Shown here: positions 45,009-57,650 of the stretch, one piece after another
Layout of the letters: each line of letters opens with the position of its first letter
Numbering within the stretch: position 1 is the stretch's first letter
Source: Sciurus carolinensis
Taxonomy: Eukaryota > Chordata > Mammalia > Rodentia > Sciuridae
DNA: 64,000 nucleotides
Assembly: GCF_902686445.1 (NCBI RefSeq)
Contig: NC_062223.1
Span: 41,944,998 to 42,008,997, forward strand
Direction: 5' to 3'
Position numbers and translations under genes: made by a program
The notes under the pieces: generated by a model
Database searches by the model: none
Seen by the model: the letters and a program-made list of their open reading frames with translations, nothing else
Told to the model about the DNA's origin: nothing

Positions 45009-48002
45009 GCTCCTCCCAAAGTCCAAGGTATAATTAAGGCATTATGCTATGAATACGCTAATAGAGCTGCTAGTGAGTGGAAGGGGAAGGTCTTGCAGAG
45101 TCAGCCTGTCCTTAAATGAGTCTCCAAAGCCTGTTTGTTTTTTCTTGCCTCTAACCTCTTCTCTGTATCCTCCATTCCCAGAACAGGACTGGCACAGAAG
45201 GAACAGAGCTATCCCAGGTTCCAGCAGCAAGCTGAGGAAGGACATGTCAGGGGCTCAGGCCGTGAATCCCACCTGGAGTGAGGTGGGATGGGGACTCACC
45301 TGGGGTGGGGGGTGGCCTTGAGGGGATCAGGATGGCTCTGAGTGATCAAGACATGACACAGCAGGGCCTGGGGATCAGCAGCCTTTCTGGCCCATGTGTG
45401 AGACCCCGGGGATGGTCATCTTTGAGAGAACTCAGGACCCAAGGGTCACATGAAGACTCTCTTGGGACATGAGGGACCCAGTGAAGGGCTGCCCCTGGAG
45501 AGTGAGCCCAATCAGCTCTTTAGGGAAGTACGTTAATGTCATAGGGAGATAGTTTTTGACTGTTTCTAAGCAGCTGATACTGAATAACAAAGCATCCCCA
45601 AATCTGGTGGTTTAGGATTCTGGAGTGGCAGTTCTGGTTTGGGGTCTTCAAGTTGTTGCAGTCAGAGGCTGAAGCTGGTGACAACAGCAGGCTGAAGCAG
45701 GTGGGGGCCCAGTCATCTCACTCTCTGTGGCCTCTTGGTGTAAACCAGTTGGGGCTTCCTAACAATATGGCTGCCTCTGGGCACCATGTATACAAGGCAG
45801 TGAATCTCTGAAGAGGGTGTTTTGGGGATAGCAAGGAAGAGCAGAGGAGCCTTGTTCTGCTATATTCTATTGATCAGTCACAAAAGCCAGGCCAGTTGCC
45901 AGGAGAGGGGACAGATGTTCAGCTTGAAGGGAGGTGCACCAAAGACTCTGTGGACGTATTTTAAGATTGCCACACTGAGGCTGGAGGAAAGACAGAAGTC
46001 ACAGGGCTTCAGATGGGGGAGAGGGCACATTCTGAGACGTGGGAGGCACCAGAGTCATTTCCCTGCAAATTTTCTGCATTTCCAGAAGGGAAAAAGGCAC
46101 TAGCAAATCAACATGTATTTGAGGAAAAAAAATCCATAAAAGGTCTTGAGTCACCTGGTAAAGACTGCCTGACAAACCAGTTAATAAGGACTAAGTGTCT
46201 GTCCTTGGAGATTCCTTCAGATGCAAAATGACCCAAATTGGAGGCCCACTGACCTCTGTGAAAACAGCAACACCAGAGTCAGGTTCCTGTCATCTGAAGA
46301 AAAACTATAACCTTGCTCTCACTCCAAAATCAAGATAAAAGCTTGACTCTCCAAGGGTCACAACGGCTTTACAATCAGTGAGCCCAAAGGGAGAAACAAA
46401 TATGTAAAATGCTTCTTGCACGTGAGACCTGGGCCGAGGGAGGGGGCGGTCAATCATGGCTGTGTCCCAGGCACCAATAAGCAGGCTTCTCCAGGGTTGC
46501 CCTGCACAGCACTCCAGCTCCAGCCCAGGTGGCTTGCTAGAGCTCTCAGAGACAGCATAGGTGCTAAGGGTCCTCTCTCAGTCTGGGTGAATTAAGGTCA
46601 CTCAGAACAGCGACAATCCTAGAAGTCTGTGGATGTGCCATTGGCACACACTAACCTTTGAAATATTCACACAGTTCAAAAGGTCCATGGTAGAGGCTGT
46701 GGCTAACTGATCCCAGTATCTATCCCATCTCACAATATAAACTCTAGAGTCTGGGCTGGGCATGGAAGACCCCACCATGGGAAAGAATACATCTCTCACC
46801 CTCCCTTGCAGCTCGGTATAGTCACAGAACTAGGTTCGAGCCACTAGATCAGGAGTAAAAGTGATATATGTGATTCCTGGTTCACCCTCTTACAGATAAA
46901 GCTGCCCTTCTTCCTTCTTTCCTGGGGTCTGGAAAACTGTAACTACTGGAGGAGTCTGGGGAGCCCTGATGAGGACAGGACACCCCCTTGATCTAGACTG
47001 CTCACCTCTGGGGTATTCATGTGAGAGACTATCTTACTGAAGGCACTTATTTAAGATACAACCTCCATCTTACTTTCGCTATTATATGATGGGGTCTCTT
47101 TGTTACAGCAGCTTCGCCTCTATCCTAACTAACGTGCAGTCCCAGAGCCACCTCGAGGCTTCCAAACTAAGAACCCAAAGTTAGAAAGAAGCATGGAAGA
47201 AGCCCCAGAAACCAGACCCTGCAGGTTCCCCAAAGGACATGCACATATGTATCTTTTCTGGACCTTCCCTCTGTCTTCCCACTCCCTCTTGTTTGTCTGA
47301 GGGACACAGCGGGTCTTCCCTGAATCCATGAATGACTGACACTGACCACTCAACATTAGCTTAACACCCGCTCACGTCACTTTGAGTGAAAAGAAAGGTT
47401 TCCTCTAGAACACAAAGGCCCTGCTGACAAGCTGAGATGTTGGGCTATCTGGAAAGACCCTAGGCTGGGTCTTGGGAAGCCATCTAGGACAAAAGCAAAT
47501 ACTATCTCCACCTCTCCTGGGGGCAGAGGGAAGGACCTCTGGTCTCTCAGATGTGCCTAGGTAGACCAGTACTCTGTGACTTCTGCCTTTCCCTGATGGG
47601 GCTTCCACATGGCTGTGTCCCAGCCCCACATAAGCGTTTGTTTAGCCACCTAATGCTGATTTAGCTCTGAGTGTTTGTCTGAGACACACTCTGACTTGCT
47701 GCTGACCAGTGTATGAACTGACTGGACTTGGGTTAGGTGCTACCTGTGATTTGGTCAACAGTGGCTGATGCGGTTGGAAGGGTCTTAGAGAGTAGAGAGC
47801 TGCTGCTTCCAAAGGTCCTGAGTGGAGAACATGTTCTGGAAGTTCCTGAGGACAAGCCAGCATGGCTAATGTACCTTGGCACCCAGGACATCCAGGGAAA
47901 TAATGTACACTTTCAAATAAGGTTTTATTCTATGTTTCTCAAGTTGGTTATGTCAAAAGGGTGGTTGTGTATTTCTGGTCTTCCTCTACAAATGGAAAAA
48001 TA
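45009..48002. other. Mostly unique intron
   Basis: The 45575-45790 part (AATAACAAAGCATCCCCAAA onwards, ending near CAATATGGCTGCCTCTGGGC) looks like an ancient interspersed repeat whose family I cannot name. The 88-codon frame at 47737-48003 has no recognisable domain. Nothing else was recognised. Confidence 0.4.
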
Positions 48003-48190
48003 AAGCAGGCAATGGAGGCACACACTGTAATCCCAGTGACAGGGGAGGCTGAGGCAGGTGGAGCTCAAGTTTGAGTCCAGTCTGGGCAACTTAGTGAGAC
48101 CCTATCTCAAAATAAAAAATAAAAAGGACTGGGGATGTAGCTCAGTGATAAAGTGCCCTGGGTTTGATGTCCAGAACCACAAGTAATAAT
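48003..48190 (+). mobile_element. B1-ID composite SINE
   Basis: CACACTGTAATCCCAGTGAC, GAGGCTGAGGCAGGTGGAGC and GGGCAACTTAGTGAGACCCT form the B1 half. GGACTGGGGATGTAGCTCAG and GTGCCCTGGGTTTGATG form the ID half. Confidence 0.92.
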
Positions 48191-48960
48191 ATTGATAACA
48201 AAAGAAAAGAACCACTAGACAATAGAGCAGCTCCTAGGAATTGTCTCGATTTCTCAGCACCTAGCAATCTGCTCTGTAAAAAGGAGATCTTCAGTTAAAG
48301 CTGACCTACGGAGGCAAATTTGAGCAACATGCATATTACAAAGGGTACAAGATCTCAAGGAGGAGAATTCATTGAAGAAGAAAATGGGGAAGTGTCATTT
48401 TGTGGCATCCCACAAAAAGAACCAAAGATCAATCGAACTGATAACCTGGTCAGTTTCCAGAAACAAGGAGAGAATAAGAAGGAGCTGTTGGGAGCATGTC
48501 AGGGATGTGGCAAGATTGTCATATGCAACAAAGAACACATTTCCACCTTTCACAGACCACAAAACTATATGTTGCCACACTGGGAGAATTCACTAGATTG
48601 TATAACCAAGACAGTTTTCCCAGCCACGCACTGAAGGCAGGAAAAAAGGCTCTCCAGCCCATGGTGATCAAAATGTTCCCAAGCAGAGGAATTCACAGGA
48701 TCTCTTATCCCCAGCTCATCCACCCAGTGCAACAGCTGAGCTCAGTAATATCCGCAGATCATCAGAAAGTCTCACTGCATGCAGTGACAACACGCCACCT
48801 TTGCCAGGGCTGGACAGCTCATTTCCTCTGGCTCCATCTTCCCTCTGGAGCACATAGAGAGGGTCCTCCAGAAGCCAGCCTCGAGGCAGCCCAAAGGTTT
48901 CACGTCTCCCCACGTCACACACATACAAATGCATACTTTGCTCCGGTCATACAGATTTAG
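48191..48960. other. Unique intron with an unassigned 105-codon frame
   Basis: The plus-strand frame 48320-48634 is rich in Lys, Glu and Asn and contains CQGCGKIVICNKEHISTFH, a Cys/His spacing loosely like a metal-binding site. I do not recognise a family, and there is no promoter, poly-A signal or splice context that would make it a gene. A chance frame is more likely. Confidence 0.3.
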
Positions 48961-48964
48961 TTTT

Positions 48965-49230
48965 TGAATATGCGGTTCCCTCTGGCTAGACGCCTGGTCC
49001 CATGCTTACATCTGAGTCCATTTTTATTTATCCTTAATGACCAGGCAGAGATTTCATTTCTCTGAAGCCCTGCCATATCCCCCTCTAGGAAAAACTGTCA
49101 TTCTTCGCCTGCCCCGTGCTCCCACAGCATGCTGCCCATTCTTCTCTTACAGCATTTATCACACTTTGGGTTAATTATCAGTCAGGTATTATATGTCTTC
49201 CCTGCAAGATGGTGAACAACTTGGATCTGA
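48965..49230 (+). mobile_element. L2 LINE fragment
   Basis: GCGGTTCCCTCTGGCTAGAC, CTCTGAAGCCCTGCCATATC, ACAGCATTTATCACACTTTG and TGTCTTCCCTGCAAGATGGT occur in L2 order. Confidence 0.6.
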
Positions 49231-50465
49231 TCTGGTTTTGCATTTCTTCCAGTACTGGGGTGGGACTGGGTCATAACAGACATGCTGCAAATGGCAAGGA
49301 CAGGAACAAATCTCAGAAAGGGTCAAGAGAGTACAGGGTGTTGCTGGGGGACAGGGAGGGCCTGTCCCTGAGGGCCATAAATAGTCCATTGGTGGGCAGG
49401 TAAATGTCCCTCCCTGCATGATCAAGTACTACAGCCCAGCAGTCTTAGTCTCTAAAAATCTGCAGAATAGACTTGGAGAGAGACAGAAACTCCACCCTGA
49501 TCCCACGGCCCTGGGATCCATCTCCCTTGGGAAGAGGAATGCTCTGCTCTGCCAGCTGACCAGTCGGGACTGAACATTCCCCAGGTTAGGCAGGGACCAG
49601 GAGCAGAAAGAGAAAAGATGATCTGCACAAGACAGGAATGGGGGAAACTAAAGCAGCCGCTCTGCAGATTACCGCGGTGGGCAGGAGCCCAGGAAGCAAT
49701 TACTTCCACGAGTGTAGAATCATTCTGATTTGTTTCTAAATGAGGGGCATTTCAGAGATCTTCAAACTCCTGCTGCAGTGGTTAAAGAAAAGGAAGTTTC
49801 CGGATGCAAACACTCAATTACTAAGAAGAAAACCCCATGGGTACAGAAGACAGCAATCAACCTCTCCCAATCTCCTTCTGTTCCTTCCAATGAAGTCGGC
49901 ATTTTTGTCTTTTCTGGCCCAGCTGGGCTTTCAAATTCTTAAATTAAAAGCAAAAAAAAAAAAAGGCCTTCCCATTCCTCCTGTTAAATGGACCTCCAGC
50001 AGTTTTATTCTAAGTAAAACTAAGTGGATTCTTTAAAGGGTGATGATTCTTTCTAAGGCTTGTCTAATGAAGATCTTGACATCAGTGGGCAACCACAAGT
50101 CTTGAAGTAAATATTTACCACCCAGCAAATTCTAGGTTGTGACGTTAGTCCCCTAAACACAGACTATGTTTTCATATAAAGCTCTTTTCTATCCATAGAT
50201 AGGAAAAAAAAAAAAAAAACAGCATGAGATGAAAAACCAGCACTTCCCCCATCAAATGCCCTCTGTGATTTCTGTAGAAATTATCTGTAGCTGCTCAGTC
50301 ACTTGGATCTGTTTGGCAACAGAAAGCAAAGGTCTATTCCAAAAGCATAAGCTCTTTTTACTCTCAATTACACAGGCTAGTGGGGGGCTTGCAGCAGCAG
50401 AGCAAAACGCAAGTGTGGCTGGAAAGTAACTCAGCAGAACTTCCAGTTCCACAAAATTAGTGTCC
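49231..50465. other. Unique intron
   Basis: Short A runs lie at about 49953-49965 and 50203-50219. No gene or repeat family was recognised. Confidence 0.5.
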
Positions 50466-50494
50466 GCGTTGTGATTCGCCCCTGCTACCCATTT

Positions 50495-50760
50495 CCCATT
50501 CATCATCAAATCCTGGCAATTCTAGCCTCAAACACTTCCCAATGCCTTGGCTCGGCTGTTCCCACTCTCACGGCTTTCCTATATTTTTTCCATAACCTCC
50601 CACCACCTAGAGAAGAAACTTCCAAGTCCTCCGTGTGGTCTCCTGGGCCATCAATCCACAGACAGGCCACTGCGGCCCACTCCCAGGTTACTCCCTTCCA
50701 GTTCATGAGGAAGTTTTTCTCCATGACCAAAGTCAACTGAGGCTCTTCTGGACTCTTCTC
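50495..50760 (+). mobile_element. L2-like fragment
   Basis: CAATTCTAGCCTCAAACACT, TCCCAATGCCTTGGC and GCCACTGCGGCCCACTCCCA resemble an internal L2 segment, with strong divergence. Confidence 0.35.
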
Positions 50761-50887
50761 AACTGGGCCAGACATTTGGGCTTCCACGTACCTCTCTTCA
50801 CAGTTCAATTCTAGCAAGACTCCTGCTAAGTCAGATCAGCAGGACCCCATCCCTTCACAGGGATTTTATGTCCTTTTATGAAAAGGA

Positions 50888-50965
50888 CGCCAGCATCTGC
50901 AGATTTTGGTATCCTCGAGGTGTTCTGAACCAATTCCCCGTGGATACCTGTGGATAGCTGTACTA
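50888..50965 (+). mobile_element. MER2 3' end fragment
   Basis: GATTTTGGTATCCTCGAGGT, GAACCAATTCCCCGTGGATA and GGATAGCTGTA match the 3' end of MER2. A second copy of the same family lies at 10832-11157 in the other orientation. Confidence 0.85.
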
Positions 50966-50984
50966 AGTTATTTTCTCTCCTACT

Positions 50985-51406
50985 TGTTATGGTTTAGATA
51001 TGAGCTGTCCCCCCAAAGCTCTGTGTTAATGCAGGAATTTTCAGAGATGGGTGCAACGACCGGATTGTGACCACTGTGACCTAATCAGCTCACCTTAGTT
51101 TGAATGGACTAACTGGGTGGTAACTGTGGGCAGGTGAGGCATGGCTGGAGGAGGTGGGTCCCTGGGGGTGCATCTTCCCTGTGTCCCCTTCCCCACTCTC
51201 TCTGCTTCCTGGCCACCATAAGCTGAGTAGCTTTACTCCACCAAGGCTTTTGGCTATGATGTTCTGCCTCACCGCAGGCCCAAAGCAATGGAGTCGGCCG
51301 ACCACAGACTGAACCTCTGAAACCATGAGCCAAAATAAACTTTTCCTTCTCAAAGTTGTTCTTGTTGGGTACTTTGGTCATAGCAACAAGAAAACTGGCT
51401 AACACA
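50985..51406 (+). mobile_element. MaLR solo LTR (ORR1/MST-like)
   Basis: It starts TGTTATGGTTTAGATATGAG, contains GGTGGTAACTGTGGGCAGGT, GGCTATGATGTTCTGCCTCA, GGCCCAAAGCAATGGAGTCG, the polyadenylation-like AAATAAAC region near 51340 and GGGTACTTTGGTCATAGCAA, and ends GGCTAACACA. The TG...CA ends are intact. It is the plus-strand partner of the LTR at 34956-35405. Confidence 0.92.
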
Positions 51407-51514
51407 GCATTGCAATGGTTTTTCTACATAAAATCTGCTTTTACTGCTCAGCTACCATCCAGTTCTGATGCCACTGCAGGGCAGCCATGTGGATCTTTGT
51501 TCCTGGAATGCACC

Positions 51515-51800
51515 TCACTGCTTCTCACCTCTGCGTCTGCTTACCTGCTGTCCCCTCTGCCTGGAGGGTCCTCTTCCCCCTTCCCTTCTGGTCTAACCAG
51601 TCCACTCCTCCCATCCTTCTGGATTCAAGTTTGCTACTGCTCTCTCAGGAAGTCCTCAGCACCCTGCAGATGGCCCTGCCCTCTGCCTTCAGAGCGTCCT
51701 GAGTTTGCTCTGCAACACATTCTCCACCCCCATGAGCAACACGATGCTCGTCTTTCCTGGGGAACACATTCCATCAGAGCAGACATGGTGCCTGTCTTGC
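51515..51800 (+). mobile_element. L2 LINE fragment
   Basis: CCTGCTGTCCCCTCTGCCTG, GAGGGTCCTCTTCCCCCTTC and CTCTCTCAGGAAGTCCTCAG occur in L2 order. Confidence 0.6.
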
Positions 51801-53322
51801 TCCCTGTGACCACTCTTTAATTCTAGGATGCACATTTTTTTTTCACATTTTAACATTTGGAAACTGGGATGCATCTCGGAATCAATGGTGTGTCACAATT
51901 TAATGGTCAGCACTGTTTCTTTCTCAACAAAACAACAGTGGATCTTATACTTGGCATCTTTTTCTTTTAACTCTTAAAAAATCATTTTATTGATCTTTTA
52001 CCATACAAGATACATTCAAATTATATCCATTTGAAGTGGTAAGATCACGGCTAGAGAATAGGTCACCCTGTAACAAATCTGTTTACAAAATCATCAGTGA
52101 TATCTTAAGGTTTAACAAAATTTGGTATGTCCCTGTATCTCCTGGGAATAGGGTCTAGCTTATAGAAGCAATCAATAAATATCTATTAAATACACACAGC
52201 CCTGCAGACATTTTCTGAGGCTCCAATATTAGTTTTTGCTACATAAGAAACATACCCTAACATTTCAGCAAAAATATATGGTTTTCTCATGGATCTGCAG
52301 GGTGGCTATAGCCCTGCTGGCCTCAGTGGGGACACTTTCTGGGATATGGGGTGAATTCAGGTCTGGCCCACCTACCTCCACGTTCTCCTGGAACCAGTGG
52401 CTCTGCAGAGCAGGTTCTTCTTGTGACATATCATCAAAACTGCAAGCATGTTTCCAGCCCTGATTCTATTGATGGTCTGTCAACAAGCCATTGATTAAGG
52501 CAAGTCTGGCATCCATGGGACAGGGATGTTTCCTCTGGCCAGTCTATCAGGCCATAGCGCAGAGGGATAGCATGAAGAACTGAGCATGAGGATCCATCCC
52601 GGCATGGTGGAGGAGCAGGGTGGTGCACGGAAAGGAACACTAGACTCTGGCTTTCAAGAGATTTCAGCAGTAGCTAAAGGATGCTTCCCTCAATGAACCA
52701 CATATAACATGCTCCTGGCTGCAACGGGTGAAGGGCACAGAGTCCAGAGTTAGCAGTGGTGGCCAGAATTGGCGACCCCTCTGCCCTGCAGCCATAAGGA
52801 CCCTTCTCATGGGTTCTATCAGCTAACTATATACTTATTCACTTTTAGTCCAGGTCCCAGTGAGACACTAGGATGGTCACTGGCTATTGTAGGTCAGCTG
52901 GGACACTAGGATTGGAGGATGGAAGACCCAAGTCCAGTGTCCAAGTGACCTGGAAAGCAGAGGTGCGGGTGAGTACTGAGGGCTACTGCCTCTGCTGATT
53001 CCTGATTCAGGGCTGTTGTGAAGACAGGATTAATGAGGTGGGCACCAAGCGCAGAAGATGAACACCTGAAATGCAAGCTAGGAGGTGCCCCGCTAGCCCA
53101 GGATGGCTCTACCAATCCCCACACGGCAGGCAGACCAGCGACTCTCCTGGAGAGGGATCTTCTCAACTCCTACAATTCCCACAATGCACCAAGCATTTCA
53201 ATGTCTCCCTTCACTTTGCTTCCATGCTTTGATCATCTCCAGCAATTTCATATCTCTGCTCGTATTTCTACAGCAGCACTGAGATGTGGCTGTGCCCACT
53301 TCAGGTGTCATTTCCTGGGAAC
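51801..53322. other. Intron with a decayed repeat
   Basis: The 52230-52600 part (GCTACATAAGAAACATACCC, GGATCTGCAGGGTGGCTATA) resembles the unnamed ancient repeat near 45575, but I cannot assign it. The remainder holds nothing recognisable. Confidence 0.35.
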
Positions 53323-53763
53323 TGTATTAGTATGTGAGGGTTGCTGTAACAAAATACCAAAGTCTGGGTGGCTTAAACAATAGAAATGTATTTTCTCATG
53401 GTTGTGGAGGCTTCAAGTCCAAGGACGAGGTGTCAGCAGAGGTGGTTCCTTCTGAGGGTCATGTGGGAGAATCTGTCCCTTGCTTCTCTTATGGATTCTC
53501 ATGGTTGAGTAGCCCTTGTCGGTACAAGAATCATCTCAATTTTTATCTTAATGATCTCATGACATTGTCCCTCCATGCATGATGTGACTGTTCAAATTTC
53601 ACTTTATATAAGAACACTGGTCCTATGAGATGAGAGACCCACTCTTCTCCAGTATGAACTCACATCTGCAATCATCAAATTTCCAAATAAGGTCACATTC
53701 TGAGGTACGGTGGATCAGAACTTCAGCCTATGAATTCTGGGAGGGAGGAACACCATTCAACAA
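53323..53763 (-). mobile_element. MLT1-type MaLR LTR
   Basis: TGTATTAGTATGTGAGGGTT, GGGTGGCTTAAACAATAGAA, CATGGTTGTGGAGGCTTCAA, CCAAATAAGGTCACATTCTG and CTATGAATTCTGGGAGGG form a nearly full-length LTR in reverse orientation. The 204-codon frame at 53630-54244 begins inside it. Confidence 0.92.
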
Positions 53764-54290
53764 GGGGCCAAGGTGGCTTCTATTCCCTGCATGTGTCACA
53801 GGGCCCGGACCATGGCAGGCACCTTCTTGTTACCCGCTGACAAAAACGTCCACCCTAATGCATGCTCTCAAAACCTCTGTCCTCTCTCGCACACCCACTT
53901 CTGCAGAAGAAACAGAACAAAGCTGTCACTGTTCGCTTCTGGGGAGGTGCGAGGCCCCACAGCCAGCCTCCCAAATCCTCCCGAAGCCTTATCACCAGGA
54001 CACAGCAAGAGAGATAAAGAAACTGCAGCCCGATTGCCAAAACGCTCCACGGCCTCGCAGCACCGGGGGCTTTCCTGAAGAGGCCACCTTCCCGGCACAG
54101 CCCCACCACCACGAGGTAGGAATGAGGACGGCGCATCATTCTTGTGAGGAGGAAGAGGGACACCTGCTGTTGTCACGCTCCATCTCCCCTCCAGCATCCA
54201 CAAGAGCCGGGTGGACTCCTGGAGCACTGAGCCCAGGTCAGTGACACAAGTCCGCAGCATCACAGGACGATGAAGAGCATCCTTCCCACC
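53764..54290. other. Unique intron
   Basis: Overlapping frames on both strands continue from the LTR and have no recognisable domain. Confidence 0.45.
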
Positions 54291-54294
54291 TCAG

Positions 54295-54482
54295 GTGACT
54301 TGAGTTCCTGTCCTGCACCTACCACTGGCTTGCCGTGTAGACTAGACCAAGGAAAAAAATCTCAGGGTTCCTCAGTTTCTCCATCCAGAAACTGGAGGTG
54401 ATTATAGCTCCGACCCTCAGGCCTGTTGTGACAATGACATAGGAAAACACAAGTTTTCCTGGAGGAAGGCACCTGGCATCTG
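54295..54482 (+). mobile_element. MIR SINE
   Basis: CTACCACTGGCTTGCCGTGT, GTTCCTCAGTTTCTCCATCC and GGCCTGTTGTGACAATGACA follow MIR in plus orientation. Confidence 0.8.
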
Positions 54483-54984
54483 TGTCCCAGCACCCGCTAT
54501 AAACCCCCGCATGGTATCCTCCTGAAGGGCTGGCCCACCTCCATGACCAGAGTCCTTGGAAGCTCCCGGGACTGTGAGGACTGGGGCCCCTGAGAGAGGA
54601 TTGGTTATCTGATTATCCCAAGTCCTAGAGGTCTAACAAAACAAAATTTGCCATGTCACAGTTCCTGTGGGTCAGAAACCCACGAGTGGCTTGGCCCTGG
54701 CTCAGGGTCTCTTGGGAGACTACAACTAAGATGTCAAGATGGGCTGCGGGGATCCACCCCTGGACGAACCCACCTCTAGTCTCACCCAGGTGGCTGCTGC
54801 CCCAGCTCCTGGTTGGCCTCTGGTCTGAGCCCTCACTGGGCTCCACACCACAAGGGCCTCTGAGAGGGCAGCTCCTAACAGGACAGTTGGCTTCCACCAG
54901 CGAGAGCAAGAGAGTCAGCAAGAGACAGCAGTGGAAGAAAAGTCTTGAACTGACAACCCACGTCTTTTGTTTCCTTTACTTTGT

Positions 54985-55460
54985 TAAAAGTGAATCACAA
55001 TTTGCACACTTATGTTCACAACAGCATTGTTCCCAGGAGTCAAAAGGTGGAAGCAATCCAAGTGTTCATGAATTGATGACTGGAGAAACAAAATGTGGTA
55101 TGTCCACACTGTGGAGTAGTATTCAGCCTTAAAAAGAAAGGCAATGGTGACGTGTGCAATGTGGATGAGCCTTGAGGACATCACACTAAGTGAGCTGAGT
55201 TAGTCGCAAAATGACAAATACCATCTGATTCTACCAATATGAGGTACCTAGTTGGAATTATCAAATTAATCAAGATGGAAAACAGACTGGTGGCTGCCAG
55301 GGCTGGGGGAAGGGTCATGGGGAGTTGTTGTTGAATGGGTTCAGAGTGTCAGAGATGCAAAATGTCAAAAAGTTCTGGAGATCGGAAGCACAGCAATGTG
55401 AATATACTTAACGCTACAAAACTCGGTCATGGTAATCAATTTTATGTTATGGGTATTTTG

Positions 55461-55462
<2 letters not shown>
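54985..55462 (+). mobile_element. L1 LINE 3' end
   Basis: TTCACAACAGCATTGTTCCC, GGAAGCAATCCAAGTGTTCA, GTGGAGTAGTATTCAGCCTT, ACAAATACCATCTGATTCTA and TCAATTTTATGTTATGGGTA occur in the order of an L1 ORF2 end and 3' UTR. The CA repeat follows directly. Confidence 0.88.

Positions 55463-55494
<32 letters not shown>
55463..55494. repeat. (CA)16 microsatellite
   Basis: Sixteen CA units follow the L1 3' end and are followed by a short GA run. Confidence 0.97.
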
Positions 55495-55497
<3 letters not shown>

Positions 55498-55499
55498 AG

Positions 55500-57455
55500 A
55501 GTGCAGGTCCAGATCACACTCACAGGGATGGATCATACCAGGGCATGGATGACAGGAGGTGGGCACCACTGGAAGCTGCTGCCACATTCGGGGGACATTT
55601 TTAAGGTCACCCGCATGGTGGTCACCCCCAACACGTGCATGGTGGCCCCTGCTAACTCGCAGGTGGGCTCCCCCCAGGGAGAGCTCTGAAGCCACAGAAA
55701 GCCAGAGCAAGCCTGCTGCACAGCGATACAGTTCAGAGTGTCTTGTAAACAGGGACCTTTCCAACCAAGGAAGTCCCAGTCAAGTCAGTCCCACCCCAGC
55801 ATCCTGTGCTGTCCCACAGGAAGGCTGAGACACAACAGTGGCTACAGCTTCTCAGGCCCATCCCAGCGCCGAGTCCTGACGGAGCCTGGCACTGACTGTC
55901 AAGGCCAGAGATAAAGGCGGCAGTGGAAGAGAGGCTGGAAAGTCTCCTCTTACAGAGTCCCCGAATCAGAGAAGAAACATTCCAAGCACCATATTTCCTT
56001 GTCTTGAGACCAGTTTTCTCCACCGCCTCAAAATAAATATCATAAAATATAATTTCCTTTTTCCACATCAACAAAAAGCCAAGATGCATTTTTCAAGGGC
56101 TTAGAAGCCCAGAGGAAGCAATTAGGACATATTTGGACTCAATGAGCTCATGCACAGAGGTGCTGAGTGGGGCGTACCTGGTACACCGTAAGGTCTGACA
56201 ATTCCATGTGGCGCAAGACCGTATTCTGTCCAGTCAAGACGCCATTGAGACTCTTCAGGAAGCCACTGCACAGAGAGTGGTCTCCCAAAAGCCCAGCATG
56301 GGTCAGATTCTCCCACAGCACCCGGGCGTCTTTGCTCAAGCAGTAAGAGAGGCAGGTAGCTTTGCATTTAGAGGCTACGATGTCTGCACGAAGCACAGCC
56401 TTAAATACCAGAGTCATACCCAGTGCAGAACTGCAGGCTGGCCTGGGGCTGCAGCCCTGCTGTCTTGGGCTCACCGAGGGGCAAGATCCCACTGAAGGAA
56501 CAACAGAAGCTACTACTTGATTAAAACAAAGATCATAGCATTATTATTTTAATAAAGTATGAATACTTGATCTCACATAACTTAGCCAGGTAGGTGGTGT
56601 AATACCACAGTGTGTAAATTAAACGGGGTGAGGATATGAGAAATCTTTTCTATTCTTCAGCATTTACTGAACCCCTGGTGTGCAGGGCACCATGCTACTA
56701 GGCAGGTTCTGCAGAATTCAAGGTCACAATGAGTGTCCCTAAGTAGTCAAAGGGGATGCCTTCCACCAGGGTCACCTGGAGTGGAGGCTGATATGCTGAT
56801 GGCACCTCAGGACATTACCAACTGCCCAAGGGGAGCACCAACCCAGGGCTTGTTGTCTAAGGGAATGTCATTTGGGTTCAAAAGGCACAAAGCTGAGATT
56901 CTAAGGAAGGATGTTCCATATTACATATTTGTCAAGGGTTGGGCTTCCTAGGTACCATCAACTTTTTCTATAAATCTCATATTTGTAAGAATGGAATAAG
57001 GAGAAAGAAACAGAATTTATAAAAGGTAGCTTAAATCAACCTAGGCAGGGACCAGTCATTCCTCCCAAGGGGAAAGAAAAAGTTCCTCAGTAAAACCCTT
57101 GGACAGGAGGATGTTGCCAAACCATGAGCATCCCTCACCGCCAAGTCTGTCTTGGGAGCCCTTCTGCCTAACACCTAGGGGTGCTGTGCACAGGAGAGCT
57201 AAGATACATAGACACATAGGACACTAGGGGAGAAACAGTATTTATAGAAAAATGTCCTCAACCCCCTCATCAATGCTAATATGTATTTGACTTTGTGATG
57301 TGGGTCCCCATTTGGGACCTAGCACCAGCTAGACTCTGGCATCTGTTTTGATTTCATTTTATAAAAATTTGACTTTGTGTCAAGACTAGCAATATCCAGA
57401 AGGTTAGAAATTCCTAGACAAATGGCAAGATTAAAATCCTCTCCAAGGTTAGTGT
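55500..57455. other. Unique intron
   Basis: A weak MIR-like stretch may lie at 56650-56725 (CAGCATTTACTGAACCCC, GTGCAGGGCACCATGCTACT). The remaining sequence has short overlapping frames only. Confidence 0.45.
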
Positions 57456-57459
57456 AGGA

Positions 57460-57650
57460 CAGTGATTCTCAGACTTAGCGTGCATTAGCATCATCTGGAA
57501 CATTTGTTAAAACAAAACACAGACAGCTGGGCACATCCTCCAGGGGGGATTCAGTTGGTCAGGAGTGGAGCTCCAGTGCCTGCCTTTCCAAAGAGCCCCC
57601 CATGGAGCAGCTGCCACTGGACCGAGGGTTACACCCGGAGAAAACCACTG
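57460..57650 (+). mobile_element. MER5A hAT element, near full length
   Basis: It runs from CAGTGATTCTCAGACTTAGC to GAGAAAACCACTG, which are the two terminal inverted repeats. GTGCATTAGCATCATCTGGA and CAGCTGCCACTGGACCGAGG lie inside. The length of 191 bases equals the usual MER5A length. Confidence 0.9.

Noticed and set aside
53630..54244. 204-codon plus-strand open frame
   Set aside because: Its first part is antisense MLT1 LTR sequence, and the remainder has no family resemblance.
55429..55764. Frames with His-Thr or Cys-Val repeats
   Set aside because: They are translations of the CA microsatellite.
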